Origin: Bacillota bacterium
Lineage (GTDB): Bacteria; Bacillota; Sulfobacillia; Sulfobacillales; Sulfobacillaceae
NCBI GenBank assembly: GCA_023488565.1
Contig: JAMDDZ010000104.1
Span: forward strand, 1-36,836
Direction: 5' to 3'
DNA: 36,836 nucleotides
The translations under genes and the position numbers were made by a program. Below the pieces are notes generated by a model. The model was given only the letters and a program-made list of their open reading frames with translations, was not told the origin of the DNA and searched no databases. Below, piece by piece: positions 15,564-24,567 of this stretch (position 1 is its first letter; every line of letters starts with the position of its first letter).

Positions 15564-16445
15564 GTGGTAGGCCGACGACGGTTGTGGGGGTGGGCGGCTC
15601 TGTTTCTGGCACCCGCCGTGATTCTTACCGCGGTGTTTTTTTACTATCCCATGGGGTATATCCTTTGGCTCAGTGTTCATCATTGGAACGGTTTGTCTCC
15701 AATCAAGTCTTTTACGGGATTCGCCGAATTCCACCATTTGGTCGACGAATCGATCTTTGGCTTAGTCATCCGCAACACAGTACTTTTTGTGATCGGAACC
15801 GTGATACCGAGCATTGCCATCGGGTTGGGGTTGGCCTTATTGGCCAACCGCCCTTTACCCTTGCGCAATCTGCTCCGCGGTATTAGTTTCGCCCCTTATC
15901 TGGTATCTTTTGTGTCGGCCGGCCTGGCTTGGGTGTGGATGGGCAGTTCAGGCGGGCTGTTCGACCACCTGCTGGGGGTCTTTGGAGTGCACCCGGGCAA
16001 CCTGGTTGACGATCCGTCTACCGCATTGATATATGTTATCGCCATGTATACCTGGAAAATGGCGGGCTACAACATGGTCCTGTATCTCGCGGGACTGCAG
16101 ACCATTCCCCACGAGATCTATGAGGCGGGTGCTATCGATGGACTTAAGGACGGGTGGACCCAATTTCGCACCATTACTTGGCCTATGCTCAGAAACAGTA
16201 CTTTTTTTGTGGTGATAATCAATTTGATCTTCAGCTTTCGAGCGTTCTCGGCTATTTACGTGATGACCAATGGCGGCCCCGTCAATTCGACGACGACGCT
16301 CGTGTACTATATCTGGAATCTTGCTTTTGTGCAGAATTCGTGGGGTCAGGCGGCGGCCGCTTCTACCCTATTACTTATCGTCGTGTTGGTCTTGACGGTC
16401 GGCATGGTCCGTTATTTCACCAAAGAAGCATTCCGCATCTCATAA
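15564..16445 (+). CDS. ABC sugar transporter permease, MalF type
   Basis: A 293-residue inner-membrane permease with about six helices. The cytoplasmic coupling (EAA) loop reads YEAGAIDGLKDGWTQFRTIT at about residues 186-205, followed by WPML. The frame also has a TTG at 15555, but AAGGGGG then lies only 1 base away; the GTG at 15564 has a spacing of about 10 bases and gives the short basic lead VGRRR before the first helix, so I prefer it. It pairs with the MalG-type permease 40 bases downstream. No ATP-binding subunit gene is present nearby, so the pair probably uses a shared ATPase such as an MsmK/UgpC homologue encoded elsewhere. Confidence 0.92.
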   Translation: MVGRRRLWGWAALFLAPAVILTAVFFYYPMGYILWLSVHHWNGLSPIKSFTGFAEFHHLVDESIFGLVIRNTVLFVIGTVIPSIAIGLGLALLANRPLPLRNLLRGISFAPYLVSFVSAGLAWVWMGSSGGLFDHLLGVFGVHPGNLVDDPSTALIYVIAMYTWKMAGYNMVLYLAGLQTIPHEIYEAGAIDGLKDGWTQFRTITWPMLRNSTFFVVIINLIFSFRAFSAIYVMTNGGPVNSTTTLVYYIWNLAFVQNSWGQAAAASTLLLIVVLVLTVGMVRYFTKEAFRIS

Positions 16446-16485
16446 ACTATGCAGTAATTGGAACGATGGCAGGAGGTTCAACGCG

Positions 16486-17352
16486 ATGGTTGAAGTCACC
16501 TCGGTCTCCAAACCGGGTCCCGTTTTCTCACGGACACGCCGCGTAAAATTCTGGCGATATGTCCCCTTGATGGTGCTAGCCATTTTAGGATTTGGCTTTC
16601 CCTTTTACTGGATTATCATGGGGTCCCTTAGCTCCAACACGGCGATTTCCACCGGCTCGATCCCGCTCTTTCCGATTTCTCCCCACTGGGCTAACTACCG
16701 GAACGCCTGGCTCTATACGAATTTTGCCAGGCAAGTGCTGAACACGCTAGTAATGTCGGTGGCGGTGACCGTCGCCCAGGTCATCACCTCGTCCATGGCA
16801 GGATTCGCATTGGCCCGGATCCGGTTTCCGGGACGCCAAGCCTTGTTTGTCGGTTTCGTTGCAACGCTCATCATCCCATTTCAGGTGATTGCGTTGCCGA
16901 TTTTTGTGCTGATGGCCAACCTTCATTGGATTAATACCTTTGGCGCACTGATAGTGCCGACCGCAGTCAATGCGTTTGGTATCTTTTTATATCGCCAATT
17001 CTTCCTCACCATCCCGGAGGCGTTGGAAGAAGCGTCAATGTTGGACGGCGCCAATCCATGGCAGGTACTGTGGCGAGTATACTGGCCTCTGGCGAGGCCC
17101 GCCACGGTGACCTTGAGCTTGCTCACATTCATTGCGGAGTGGAACTCTTTCTACCTCCCGTTCCTCTTCACCGAGACCAAGACGATGTACACCGTTCAAC
17201 TGGGCCTGGTGGCTTTTCAGGGAGAGTTTGCCACCGTGTATAACCTGCTCATGGCGGCCACCGTCTTTATCAGCATTCCGGTGTTCATTCTGTACTTGCT
17301 GGGTCAGCGAGCCATCGTTGAAGGCATTGCGACGACCGGAACCAAAGGCTAA
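16486..17352 (+). CDS. ABC sugar transporter permease, MalG type
   Basis: A 288-residue permease with about six membrane helices. The EAA loop at about residues 180-200 reads EEASMLDGANPWQVLWRVYW. The N-terminus is cytoplasmic and basic (RTRRVKFWRY) before the first helix, as in MalG-type subunits. The ATG follows AGGAGG at good spacing. Its stop overlaps by 3 bases the stop of the hydrolase gene coming from the other strand, so the two transcripts must overlap at their ends; no terminator is visible between them. Confidence 0.93.
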   Translation: MVEVTSVSKPGPVFSRTRRVKFWRYVPLMVLAILGFGFPFYWIIMGSLSSNTAISTGSIPLFPISPHWANYRNAWLYTNFARQVLNTLVMSVAVTVAQVITSSMAGFALARIRFPGRQALFVGFVATLIIPFQVIALPIFVLMANLHWINTFGALIVPTAVNAFGIFLYRQFFLTIPEALEEASMLDGANPWQVLWRVYWPLARPATVTLSLLTFIAEWNSFYLPFLFTETKTMYTVQLGLVAFQGEFATVYNLLMAATVFISIPVFILYLLGQRAIVEGIATTGTKG

Positions 17353-18287
17353 CCACATTCCTTGGGTGGTGGGCATAACGGAACCGGATCATCGACGCCA
17401 TAGGAACACGGGGTATCGGCATAGCCTTCTTCGGCTCCCATTCTCCACCCCATCAGCAGATATCCCCGGACCTCGTCATAAACAGGGCGGCAAGCATACC
17501 ACAGCGCTGGAGTGCATTCGGCTGCCTCAGCTACGGGGAGATAGGGGCCCAAGATGTTGGGGGACTGAAAACAGAGAGTGGTCGTTCGGGGTTCGGAAAA
17601 AGGGTTCGATGGGTGGTACCAGTCCGATTTGACGGAGCAGTAGAGATACCACCGACCTTGGCGTTGAATCACGGTGGGCACCTCTAGATCGCGAAACCAG
17701 CCAGGGCTGAGAACCGGCGGCAAGAGCGACCAGTGCCGCAGATCTTCTGACACTGCGGCAGCCACGGCACCGGAATATCCCGGCACCTGCCGTCTGTCAT
17801 GTGCGGCAATGAACAGATAGTGTAAACCCGTGGCCGCATCCCGCACAGCGTAAGGATCGCGCCATGTGAACGTTTCAGACGATTCCTCTGATGCAGTGAC
17901 ATACCATTGGGGATCCGGGGGCAAAATCGGCTCAGATGACGATCTCTGCCATGATGATAGGTCGTCTGACTCCGCCACACCAATGTTTTGAGTGCGAGTA
18001 CGTCTATCGCGTCCAGTGTAGAACATTAGCCAGTGGGTATCGGAGCGAATAACGCTCCCGGTCCACAGAGCCAGATCGTCCCATGCGGGGAATAAGGGGG
18101 GGCGCAGCGCATCCGCTTGGGGAACCCAGTGTTCCCAGTCGGTGGAAATCGCGTGGCCAATCACGGCCTGATCGTGGCGCGACTGGGGAAGTCCCGTGCG
18201 TGGCGCCTTGAGATAGAAAAGATGATGGGTGCGGTCGACACTAGTTGCCCAAAAATCCCAGATTCGATACTGTTGACTATATAACAC
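17349..18287 (-). CDS. GH32/43/68-type five-bladed beta-propeller glycoside hydrolase
   Basis: A 312-residue enzyme with the acidic residues expected of clan GH-J/GH-F propellers: D11 in RIWDFW (nucleophile position), WTGS at 75-78, R143-D144-P in the RDP motif, and E202 in DLEVPTV (acid/base position). No signal peptide is present, so it acts in the cytoplasm on imported sugar, most likely a beta-fructoside; arabinoside or other substrates cannot be excluded. It lacks the C-terminal beta-sandwich of full GH32 enzymes. An ATG at 18308 opens the frame, but a GAGGAGG site lies inside that lead, 9-10 bases before the GTG at 18287, so I use the GTG. It converges on the permease gene and diverges from the kinase gene. 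Confidence 0.75.
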   Translation of the reverse strand: MLYSQQYRIWDFWATSVDRTHHLFYLKAPRTGLPQSRHDQAVIGHAISTDWEHWVPQADALRPPLFPAWDDLALWTGSVIRSDTHWLMFYTGRDRRTRTQNIGVAESDDLSSWQRSSSEPILPPDPQWYVTASEESSETFTWRDPYAVRDAATGLHYLFIAAHDRRQVPGYSGAVAAAVSEDLRHWSLLPPVLSPGWFRDLEVPTVIQRQGRWYLYCSVKSDWYHPSNPFSEPRTTTLCFQSPNILGPYLPVAEAAECTPALWYACRPVYDEVRGYLLMGWRMGAEEGYADTPCSYGVDDPVPLCPPPKECG

Positions 18288-18379
18288 CGTCCCGATTCCT
18301 CCTCGCATCCTACGGATCTATGATACCGTGACAGCCACCGGGACGAAATACATCTTATCGGAAGAAGAGAGGTTTTCGC
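18288..18379. promoter_or_regulatory. Divergent promoter region between hydrolase and kinase genes
   Basis: A 92-base gap. On the minus strand TTTCGT and TATCAT are spaced by 17 bases, a weak candidate for the hydrolase gene. On the plus strand a TATGAT (about 18320) could be a -10 for the kinase gene. The 22-bp LacI operator found at 13145 is not repeated here, so these two genes may be regulated differently. Confidence 0.35.
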
Positions 18380-19333
18380 ATGCAACCCACAATCGCCGTC
18401 ATTGGCAGCATCGTCATCGACTTCCCGCTCATTTTGCCTCGGCCTGCCATTTCCGGAGAGACGTTGAAGGTAGAGACTCCGGGAATGAATTTAGGAGGAA
18501 AAGCGGTCAATCAAGGATTGCAGGCCTTGTTATGCGGGGTCTCCCCACTATTGGTGGGCAAGGTAGGACACGATGTGTTCGGGGAGTGGGCCCGCTCAGA
18601 ACTCGCGCACTACCATTTGAGAACTGACGCCGTCAGGACGGCGGCTTCGTCGACTTCATGGGCGGTTCCGATTATTGAGTCTTCCACCCAATATATCCTG
18701 CACGTGGCTGGAGCCAATGCAGCAATGACGCCAGAGGATATCACGGATAGCCACCCTTTATGGGAAGAGGCCCGATGGCTCTTAGTGCAAGGCGAAATTC
18801 CTTCGGAAGCTTCATTGAGGGCTGCCCAGTTGATGCATCGCCAGCACGGTCAGGTGATCTGCGATCCCGCTCCGGCCGACAGTATGACCCCGGAATTACT
18901 ACGAGCTGCGGATATTCTGACCCCAAACACCCAGGAACTGCGGGTTTTGACGCATCGACAGAGTAACGACCTCGAAGAGCAAGTGCATATTCTATGGGCT
19001 GAGTATCCCGGGCTTTCCACCTTGGCAGTGACGATGGGCGCTGAGGGCGTATGGTTCCAGGAGCGTGGAAACCATGGTCAACATATCACTCCACCACGGG
19101 TGCAGGCGGCAGATCCCACTGCGGCGGGCGATGCGTTTAATGGAGCCTTCGTCGCCGCGCTCTCGACAGGATTCAGTCCACGGAAGGCCTGTGAAATTGG
19201 ATGTTGTGCGGGGGCTTTGGCGGCCACAACCGTTGGTTCGGCAAAGAGTTTGGCCTCCCAGGAGGATATTATGGCGCTATGGGAAAAAACTTATCATACC
19301 CCAGCCATGCGCGATGAAAAGAGAGTGTTCTAA
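18380..19333 (+). CDS. PfkB/ribokinase-family sugar kinase
   Basis: A 317-residue cytoplasmic kinase. The N-terminal family signature is GMNLGGKAVNQG (35-46), close to the GGKGANQ of ribokinases, and the C-terminal ATP/anion-hole motif is DPTAAGDAFNGAF (246-258) with catalytic base D252. An alanine replaces the first glycine of the usual GAGD, a tolerated variant. The ATG is preceded by AGAGAGG. It diverges from the propeller hydrolase gene, and its substrate is probably the fructose or pentose that enzyme releases. The gene is followed by the broken cytochrome c gene, not by more sugar genes. Confidence 0.9.
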   Translation: MQPTIAVIGSIVIDFPLILPRPAISGETLKVETPGMNLGGKAVNQGLQALLCGVSPLLVGKVGHDVFGEWARSELAHYHLRTDAVRTAASSTSWAVPIIESSTQYILHVAGANAAMTPEDITDSHPLWEEARWLLVQGEIPSEASLRAAQLMHRQHGQVICDPAPADSMTPELLRAADILTPNTQELRVLTHRQSNDLEEQVHILWAEYPGLSTLAVTMGAEGVWFQERGNHGQHITPPRVQAADPTAAGDAFNGAFVAALSTGFSPRKACEIGCCAGALAATTVGSAKSLASQEDIMALWEKTYHTPAMRDEKRVF

Positions 19334-19361
19334 TCTACCTAGATTTTGCTTTTCTATCAGG

Positions 19362-19933
19362 ATGAGCGTCAGTCCTAATAAGCTGGCCCGGAAGTTGCCA
19401 ATTTCATATTTGCCGGCATCTTAGCGGCCATTGCCACATATGTGGTGACAACCTGCCAAACCTTAAAAGCCATTGAAATCCCCGTGATTATCGTGGCGCC
19501 TATTTTAGTGATATTGATCCAGGCCGTCGTCTTTATGAATCTAGGCAGCCACCGTGTTTATCCGGTATTTTTCGCATACGGCGCGTTTTTAGGCTTGATT
19601 ATTGCGGTAAGCCCGCACGCCGAACCGTTGCCCAAGGTCACTAAAGTCACTCCACTGGAAGAGTTAGCCATGGGCAAACAAAGTGTCACCCAAACCTGCG
19701 AAAGTTGTCACATTGTTAATGGCACCGGAGGTACTATCGTCCCTAACTTGGATAGGATTTTCGCCGGAAAAATCAGTCCCAGTATATAGGCGCCGACGAG
19801 CGATCCCAACAATCCGACCTGGCTCCCCCGATGGATTGCCGACCCCGCCAATGTTTGGCCCAACGCTAAAATGCCCGATTTGGGCCTCACGTCACAACAG
19901 ATTCAAGGTGTTGTGATGTTGACCAAAACGTAA
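19362..19933 (+). pseudogene. Membrane-anchored cytochrome c, frameshifted and interrupted by TAG
   Basis: A decayed gene in two or three pieces. From about 19382 one frame encodes two or three membrane helices, then a linker, then the heme site C-E-S-C-H in SVTQTCESCHIVNG and NLDRIFAGK. At 19787 it meets TAG after SPSI. The same frame goes on with W-x-x-RWIADP, KMPDLGL and TSQQIQGVVM up to TAA at 19933, which is the rest of a class I cytochrome c, including the axial methionine in KMPD. Upstream, ATG 19362 opens in another frame (MSVSPNKLA), which would join the main frame by one base shift near 19384. A TAA at 19379 blocks the main frame itself. Such proteins pass electrons to terminal oxidases. 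Confidence 0.8.
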
Positions 19934-19954
19934 AGTAATTTTAAGCTACCAAAA

Positions 19955-19980
19955 AACAGGGAGCATTCTTGCTCCCTGTT
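19955..19980. terminator. Bidirectional terminator at the end of the arg operon
   Basis: Perfect 11-base arms AACAGGGAGCA and TGCTCCCTGTT with a 4-base loop. On the minus strand it begins next to the argH stop and ends in TTTTTT; on the plus strand it is followed by TTTCATT and would stop transcripts from the cytochrome c region. Confidence 0.93.
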
Positions 19981-21387
19981 TCATTCGTTAGGTTCGGCAA
20001 AAAGTTGGCGCAACTGGGCTATCCAACCCTTTGCCGCATCAACTTGGGTATGAACAAACTCCGGACCTGTGGACATGGGTTGCCGGCGACGACGAACAAC
20101 CGATGAAGCTTCTAGTTGCGACATCCAGGCGAAAGGCACGGCCGGTGCCACCTGGGCCAGATATTCTGGGGTAACATCGGTGAATTGAAGACCATCCTGT
20201 TCTAGTCTAGTGACCAATAATCCCACCAGGTGATGAGCTTCACGAAAGGGCATACCCTGCCCGACCAGCATATCGGCCAAATCGGTCGCGGCGGTATAAT
20301 CGTGACCAACCCGTTGTTTGAGCCGATCGCTTCGCACCGAAAGCGTGTCCATCATCCCAGCGGCCACCGGCAACAAAGCATCTAAGGTATCGACCACGTC
20401 AAATACCGCCTCTTTGTCTTCTTGCATATCGGAATGATAGGCTAAGGGCAATCCTTTCATTACCGTAAGCAAGGTCATAAGATTGCCAAAGACACGCCCC
20501 GACTTGCCCCGCATCAATTCTGCAACATCAGGATTGCGTTTTTGTGGCATTAGCGAGGATCCGGTGCTATACGCATCAGCCATGGTGATAAATCCAAATT
20601 CTTGAGTAGACCACAGCACCAATTCCTCGCCCAGGCGGCTTAAATGCACCATCAAAATGCTGGCCCAGGATAAATACTCCAGCAAAAAATCGCGATCCGC
20701 CACCGCATCCATCGAGTTTTGATAAACTCCAGCAAACCCCACCATTTGAGCCACCAGATTGGGATCCGTAGGATATGGCGTTCCGGATATGGCGCCGGCC
20801 CCCAAAGGCGAAATGACAACGCGTGGTGCCCAGGTTAAAATTCTCTCCATATCACGCCGCAACATAGCCACGTAGGCCATCATATGATGTGCCCACAGTA
20901 TCGGCTGGGCAGCCTGAAGGTGAGTATACCCAGGCATAATCACGTCACCGTTATCCTCAGCCTGATGCACTATTGCCTCCATCAAGTCTAACAGCAAGAG
21001 CTGCTGCCTCTGGGCCACTTCTCGCATATAGAGGTGCATGTCCAGTGCGACCTGGTCGTTGCGGCTACGTCCCGTATGCAACTTCCCTGCCACCGGTCCA
21101 ATAATTTCCAACAACCGGGCCTCGACGTTCATGTGAACATCCTCATGCTCCAGGCGGGGCTCAAACACCCCGCTTTGCGCTTCTTCCAGCACTTGCTGCA
21201 GCCCCCGGGAAATGATTTCTGCTTCTTCACCAGTGATCACGCCTTGGTGGCCAAGCATCGCAACGTGGGCTTGAGATCCCGCAATATCGTAGGGCAGTAG
21301 GCGCCAATCAAACGTCAGGGAGGCGGTAAACGATTGGGCTTTTTGATCTGGCCCCGACTGAAAGCGGGGATTACGGGCCACGGCCAT
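19981..21387 (-). CDS. argH: Argininosuccinate lyase
   Basis: A 468-residue lyase that splits argininosuccinate into arginine and fumarate, the last step of arginine synthesis. Conserved regions are HTGRSRND at 104-111, GYTHLQ with H156, and the superfamily signature GSSLMPQKRNP at 276-286, whose serines hold the catalytic base. The length is usual for the family. It is the last gene of the arg operon; its GGGAGAG ribosome site overlaps the end of argG, 4 bases away, and the terminator at 19955-19980 starts right after its stop. The N-terminus (MAVARNPRFQ) is a little shorter than usual but keeps the FTASL-x-FD region. Confidence 0.96.
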   Translation of the reverse strand: MAVARNPRFQSGPDQKAQSFTASLTFDWRLLPYDIAGSQAHVAMLGHQGVITGEEAEIISRGLQQVLEEAQSGVFEPRLEHEDVHMNVEARLLEIIGPVAGKLHTGRSRNDQVALDMHLYMREVAQRQQLLLLDLMEAIVHQAEDNGDVIMPGYTHLQAAQPILWAHHMMAYVAMLRRDMERILTWAPRVVISPLGAGAISGTPYPTDPNLVAQMVGFAGVYQNSMDAVADRDFLLEYLSWASILMVHLSRLGEELVLWSTQEFGFITMADAYSTGSSLMPQKRNPDVAELMRGKSGRVFGNLMTLLTVMKGLPLAYHSDMQEDKEAVFDVVDTLDALLPVAAGMMDTLSVRSDRLKQRVGHDYTAATDLADMLVGQGMPFREAHHLVGLLVTRLEQDGLQFTDVTPEYLAQVAPAVPFAWMSQLEASSVVRRRRQPMSTGPEFVHTQVDAAKGWIAQLRQLFAEPNE

Positions 21388-21391
21388 GACG

Positions 21392-22606
21392 CTACTCTCC
21401 CGTCCGCATATGGTGCCGCACTGCTAAAGGCAGCCCAAACAAACGGATGAATCCTTGAGCATCATGATGGTCGTATTGTCCGCCGTCAAACGTAGCGAGA
21501 TCTTGGGAGTAAAGAGAAAACCGCGACGACGCCGCATGGCTGGTGACCCGTCCTTTGTAAAGGTGCAGTGTAACCTCACCGGTCACGACCTGGTTGGCTT
21601 GATCCACAAATGCGCTTAAGGCTTCCCGAAGCGGAGAAAACCACAGACCATCATATATCAAGCGCGCCATCTTAAGACCCACCTCGCTGGCAAAAGCTCG
21701 GGTATCTCGGTCCCACGTCAATGCGGTTAACGCCTGATGCGCCTCATATAAAATGGTGCCGCCGGGGGTTTCATAGACGCCACGGGATTTCATGCCTACC
21801 AGCCGATTTTCCACCATGGTAATCCGCCCAATGCCGTTTTCGGCACCCCACTGATTGACTTGGTCCATAAGCATGACCGGATCTAAATCGACACCATTAA
21901 GCGAAATCGGGTAGCCTTCCCGAAATCCAATCCGAACAGACTTCACGGCATCCGGCGCTTTGATGGGATCTATCGTCCAAGTATATACATCGGAGGGAGT
22001 GGGGATGGAAGGATCCTCCAGGACTCCGCCTTCATGGCTCACATGCCACATATTTTGATCGCGAGAATATGGGCTCTCGGGAGTGGCCGCCACTTCAATG
22101 CCATGCTCTTTGGCGTAGACCATTGCTTCAAGACGTCCGGTAATGTGCCACTCACGCCAGGGCGCTATCACCCGCAAGTCCGGTGCCAACGCCATAATCC
22201 CTAGTTCAAACCGAACCTGGTCATTGCCCTTTCCCGTAGCTCCATGGGCTACTGCTTTGGCGTCATATTGCCGCGCCACGCGAACCAATTCTTCTGCAAT
22301 TAGAGGGCGCGCAATGGAGGTCCCCAGCAAATACACGCCTTCATAAATGGCTTCGGCACGCAGCATGGGAAAGGCAAATTCCATCAAAAACCGATGGCGC
22401 AAATCACGGATCTCTACTGCCTCGGCCCCTGATCGCAATGCCTTGTCGCGGACTTTGTCTAAGTCCTCCCCTTGCCCTAAATCGGCGCAGAAGGCAATGA
22501 CGCGCACACCGTAATTTTCTTTAAGCCAGGGTATGATGATGGAGGTATCCAGTCCACCCGAATAAGCAAGAACTACACGATCTCCGGGCATAACGCCGTT
22601 TGTCAT
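21392..22606 (-). CDS. argG: Argininosuccinate synthase
   Basis: A 404-residue ATP-dependent ligase joining citrulline and aspartate. The N-type ATP pyrophosphatase loop AYSGGLDTS is at 14-22. The ATP/citrulline-binding stretches AHGATGKGNDQVRFE and YSRDQNMWHVSHEGG and the aspartate site near VENRLVGMKSRGVYETPGG are all present and intact. The ATG follows GGGGAGA at good spacing. It lies between argD (28 bases upstream) and argH (4 bases downstream). Citrulline must come from ornithine carbamoyltransferase (argF), which is not in the window. Confidence 0.97.
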   Translation of the reverse strand: MTNGVMPGDRVVLAYSGGLDTSIIIPWLKENYGVRVIAFCADLGQGEDLDKVRDKALRSGAEAVEIRDLRHRFLMEFAFPMLRAEAIYEGVYLLGTSIARPLIAEELVRVARQYDAKAVAHGATGKGNDQVRFELGIMALAPDLRVIAPWREWHITGRLEAMVYAKEHGIEVAATPESPYSRDQNMWHVSHEGGVLEDPSIPTPSDVYTWTIDPIKAPDAVKSVRIGFREGYPISLNGVDLDPVMLMDQVNQWGAENGIGRITMVENRLVGMKSRGVYETPGGTILYEAHQALTALTWDRDTRAFASEVGLKMARLIYDGLWFSPLREALSAFVDQANQVVTGEVTLHLYKGRVTSHAASSRFSLYSQDLATFDGGQYDHHDAQGFIRLFGLPLAVRHHMRTGE

Positions 22607-22634
22607 AATCTTCTCCCCGCTCTCTCAAGCTGTC

Positions 22635-23804
22635 TTAGTGTCGGGATGCTTGGTCCAACACCTTTCCTAATATGGTACAACATGCGGCAATCGCCGTCTC
22701 GTCAATGACATAAGGAGGCAGCAGACGGATGACATCAGGTTGCGCCGCATTGACTATGAGTCCCTCCGCCAAAGCTTGTTGGACCAAAGGGCCAGCAGGA
22801 ACGGACGTCTTCAGTCCCCACATCAGTCCTCTTCCGCGCACCGCCTGAATCAACTGGGGATAGGACTGTTGTAATTGCCCTAGCCCTTGTTCCAGTTTGG
22901 AGCTCATCTCACGCACGTGATTGAGGCCTCCCTGATCCAACCACTCGATAACGGTAAGCGCCATGCGACTTGCCAAAGGGTTGCCGCCGAAAGTGGTGCC
23001 GTGATCACCGGGATGAAATGCCTGCGCCCACTTCGGGGCGACTAACAATCCCCCAATTGGCATGCCCGCCCCGATTCCCTTAGCTACCGTAATCAAATCC
23101 GGGCTCAATTCTCCCTCATGTTGGTACCCAAACCAATTGCCGGTGCGCCCGGCTCCCGTTTGTACCTCGTCAAACAATATCAAGGAGTCGGCCTGATGAA
23201 TCATCCGTACGGCTTCCGTCAGATACCCAGGAGGCGGAACCACAACACCGCCCTCCCCTTGGATGGGCTCCATCATCACTCCACAGGGGTTCCATTTGGC
23301 CAGAGCCTGGGCCAACGCATCCAAATCCCCGTAAGGGACGGTCACGAAACCGGGCACCAAGGGTTGAAACGGTTCCTGATAGCTTTGATGGGGCGTTGCC
23401 GAGAGGCTGCCCAGGGTTCTACCGTGAAAGGCTCCCGTCATGGCAATAATATGGTATCGCCCTTGATCATGGCCGATGCGACGCATCATTTTAATGCCCG
23501 CTTCATTGGCCTCTGTCCCGCTATTGACCCATAGCGACCACATGCCATCGGTGATGTCAGCAATGCGCTGACTCAGATCAATTCCCGGCTGATGCCAAAA
23601 CAGGTTCGATGTATGCATCAGCTGCGATGCGTCTAGCAATACGCGGTCGACATCAGGATGGTGGTAACCCAAGCTATTGACCCCTATTCCCGCCAAAAAG
23701 TCCCAATAGGGTTTACCTTGCGCATCCCACACTCTGGCTCCTTCGCCCCTGGCCAGGGTGACCGGGTGCCGCCGATATACCCCAATTAAATGTGTATCTT
23801 GCAT
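22635..23804 (-). CDS. argD: Acetylornithine aminotransferase
   Basis: A 389-residue class III PLP aminotransferase that makes N-acetylornithine from the acetylglutamate semialdehyde. The features are NSGTEANE at 94-101, AFHGRT at 125-130, the aspartate of FDEVQTGAGRTG (D212) and the PLP lysine K242 in AKGIGAGMPIGG. The ATG has a GGAGAG ribosome site that overlaps the end of argB; the two genes are 4 bases apart. Related ornithine or succinyl-ornithine aminotransferases share these motifs, but position inside argCJBDGH fixes the role. Confidence 0.95.
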   Translation of the reverse strand: MQDTHLIGVYRRHPVTLARGEGARVWDAQGKPYWDFLAGIGVNSLGYHHPDVDRVLLDASQLMHTSNLFWHQPGIDLSQRIADITDGMWSLWVNSGTEANEAGIKMMRRIGHDQGRYHIIAMTGAFHGRTLGSLSATPHQSYQEPFQPLVPGFVTVPYGDLDALAQALAKWNPCGVMMEPIQGEGGVVVPPPGYLTEAVRMIHQADSLILFDEVQTGAGRTGNWFGYQHEGELSPDLITVAKGIGAGMPIGGLLVAPKWAQAFHPGDHGTTFGGNPLASRMALTVIEWLDQGGLNHVREMSSKLEQGLGQLQQSYPQLIQAVRGRGLMWGLKTSVPAGPLVQQALAEGLIVNAAQPDVIRLLPPYVIDETAIAACCTILGKVLDQASRH

Positions 23805-23808
23805 CTTT

Positions 23809-24564
23809 TCACTCTCCTCGCACCACCCAGGTGGTCATTGCCGGTTCAAACCAACGTCCAATGCCTACTTTCTCCACCCCGTAAGCCAGCGCCTCGATGG
23901 CTGCTTGGACTTTGGGAATCATTCCCGCCGCTATCCGACCCTGAGCCATCAGTTCTTGTGCTTGCTTCACCGTTATTTCCCGCATCAAACTGGCAGGGTC
24001 ATTGCGATCCCATCTGACACCTCCGGTATCGGTATAAAACAAGAGAGCAGACGCGGCAAATTTTTGTGCCAGTCCGGAGGCGGCCCAATCCCCGTTCAAA
24101 TTCAACAACTTTCCGGTTTGAATATCCGGAGCCACGGGCGTTATCACGGGCAACATATTGAGGGACCACAGTGTCTCCACCAATTGCGGCCGCACGGTGG
24201 CAACCCGCCCGACCAATCCCAGAGATTCGTCTGCCATGACCGCATCAAAAATTCCGCCATCGGCCCCACTGAGCCCTACGCCACTGATTCCTATTTGGCG
24301 GCAAAGACTGACCACGGTCATGCTCGCGATGCCCCGCATTTCCCGAATCACGTCCGCTATCACATCGGGCGTAGTGACGCGTTGGCCATTGACAAACTCG
24401 GTATGAATATGATGTCTGGCCAGTGCTTCCGTAATCAATGAACCCGCACCATGCACAAGTACCAGATTATGCCCCTCGGTCACCAACGACTGGACATCTC
24501 GCAACCACGGTGCCGTCTCTAAGGAGTCTAAAACACTGCCCCCAATTTTGATTACGATACGCAT
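23809..24564 (-). CDS. argB: Acetylglutamate kinase
   Basis: A 251-residue amino-acid kinase phosphorylating N-acetylglutamate. KIGGSVL at 6-12 and the glycine motif LVHGAG (usually VHGGGP) bind ATP phosphates. FVNGQRVTTPD is the acetylglutamate-binding segment, GLSGADGG follows, and NLNGDWAAS and GRIAAGMIPKVQAA complete the site. It is slightly shorter than average and has alanine in place of the second glycine of HGGG. It lacks the N-terminal helix of arginine-inhibited hexameric kinases, so feedback control by arginine is less likely here (inference). Only 3 bases separate it from argJ; with no strong ribosome site, translation is probably coupled. Confidence 0.93.
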   Translation of the reverse strand: MRIVIKIGGSVLDSLETAPWLRDVQSLVTEGHNLVLVHGAGSLITEALARHHIHTEFVNGQRVTTPDVIADVIREMRGIASMTVVSLCRQIGISGVGLSGADGGIFDAVMADESLGLVGRVATVRPQLVETLWSLNMLPVITPVAPDIQTGKLLNLNGDWAASGLAQKFAASALLFYTDTGGVRWDRNDPASLMREITVKQAQELMAQGRIAAGMIPKVQAAIEALAYGVEKVGIGRWFEPAMTTWVVRGE

Positions 24565-24567
24565 CGC

